From Frankiales bacterium (GTDB lineage: Bacteria; Actinomycetota; Actinomycetes; JAFAQI01): a stretch of DNA of 5,798 nucleotides. The translations under genes were made by a program, and so were the position numbers. The stretch's first letter is position 1; each line of letters begins with the position of its first letter. This document shows positions 5,659 to 5,798 of this stretch, in pieces. Location: assembly GCA_019246495.1 (NCBI GenBank), contig JAFAQI010000552.1, forward strand, positions 1 to 5,798, in the 5' to 3' direction. The notes below the pieces were generated by a model. It was not told the origin of the DNA. It ran no database searches and saw nothing but the letters and a program-made list of their open reading frames with translations.

Positions 5659-5798
5659 AGCGGCACGCCGAGGGATATCCCAAGGGCTGCCCGAGCGGCG
5701 CGGGTTAGCCTGAGGCTCCGCGAAACAGCGCTGACGGGGCCGCGGGTCCCGGACGCAGCCTCCAGCGACCCGGGGACGGTGCGAGCCCGGGGGCGTGC
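5659..5798. other. Non-coding region upstream of the operon promoter
   Basis: I find no convincing gene here. One minus-strand frame enters from the edge and stops at TAA (5707-5705); its 30 residues are Pro/Ala/Arg-rich and unlike the end of any protein I know, including IleS, the expected neighbour. Symmetric elements are GGGATATCCC (5672-5681), 14 nt upstream of the -35, AGCCT-G-AGGCT (5707-5717), and a pair CGGGTC/GACCCG (minus strand, 5772-5743) around a weaker inner GGA/TCC stem. The last could belong to the end of an upstream transcript, but no T-run follows it. Confidence 0.4.

Noticed and set aside
4199..5713. Plus-strand open frame of 504 codons rich in Ala, Val, Phe and Leu that looks like a membrane protein
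   Set aside because: It is the mirror of the lysine/alanine codons (AAG, GCC) of the DksA-like gene. The minus-strand product has a real zinc finger, coiled coil and ribosome binding site.
5743..5772. Hairpin as a Rho-independent terminator of an upstream gene
   Set aside because: The 6-bp outer stem has an imperfect inner part and no T-run; chance pairing is likely at this GC content.
1..5798. tRNA, rRNA, CRISPR array, insertion sequence or phage attachment site
   Set aside because: No cloverleaf, regularly spaced exact repeats, transposase or terminal inverted repeats were seen on either strand.

Overview
The window is very GC-rich (roughly 70% or more by eye), uses GTG starts freely, and its genes meet in 4-base GTGA stop/start overlaps. 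This points to a high-GC Gram-positive bacterium (Actinobacteria). The gene order DksA-like zinc finger, lspA, rluD matches a neighbourhood I recall from actinomycetes such as Streptomyces, where it follows ileS and divIVA. Genus cannot be decided from the sequence.

All genes read on the minus strand, so the window runs from right to left. At the right, 5569-5798 is non-coding. It holds a good promoter candidate (TTGCCC, 17 bp, TATCCT), a perfect GC palindrome over the -35 and spacer, a short leader hairpin and a strong Shine-Dalgarno (GGAGGAGG). Next come a 492-residue TraR/DksA-type zinc-finger protein with an enormous Lys/Ala/Pro-rich, histone-H1-like N-terminal part (4090-5568), lspA, the lipoprotein signal peptidase (3560-4117), and an RluD-family 23S rRNA pseudouridine synthase (2616-3563). 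They are followed by a membrane-anchored protein of unknown function with four cysteines (1729-2619) and a 14-helix DHA2-type MFS exporter (85-1725). At the extreme left a well-placed Shine-Dalgarno and ATG suggest the first codons of another gene, possibly dnaE.

Spacing makes this one probable operon: dksA-like/lspA overlap by about 28 nt, lspA/rluD and rluD/unknown overlap by GTGA, and unknown/MFS are 3 nt apart. The products would combine transcription or nucleoid control (DksA-like), lipoprotein maturation (LspA), ribosome maturation (RluD), an envelope protein and an exporter. They share growth-linked expression rather than one pathway.

The most unusual feature is the DksA-like protein. 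About 315 residues with close to 60 lysines and one acidic residue precede an RNA-polymerase-binding-type coiled coil and a four-cysteine zinc finger, which suggests a DNA-coating tail fused to an RNA-polymerase secondary-channel-type factor. I saw no mobile element, CRISPR array, tRNA or rRNA.
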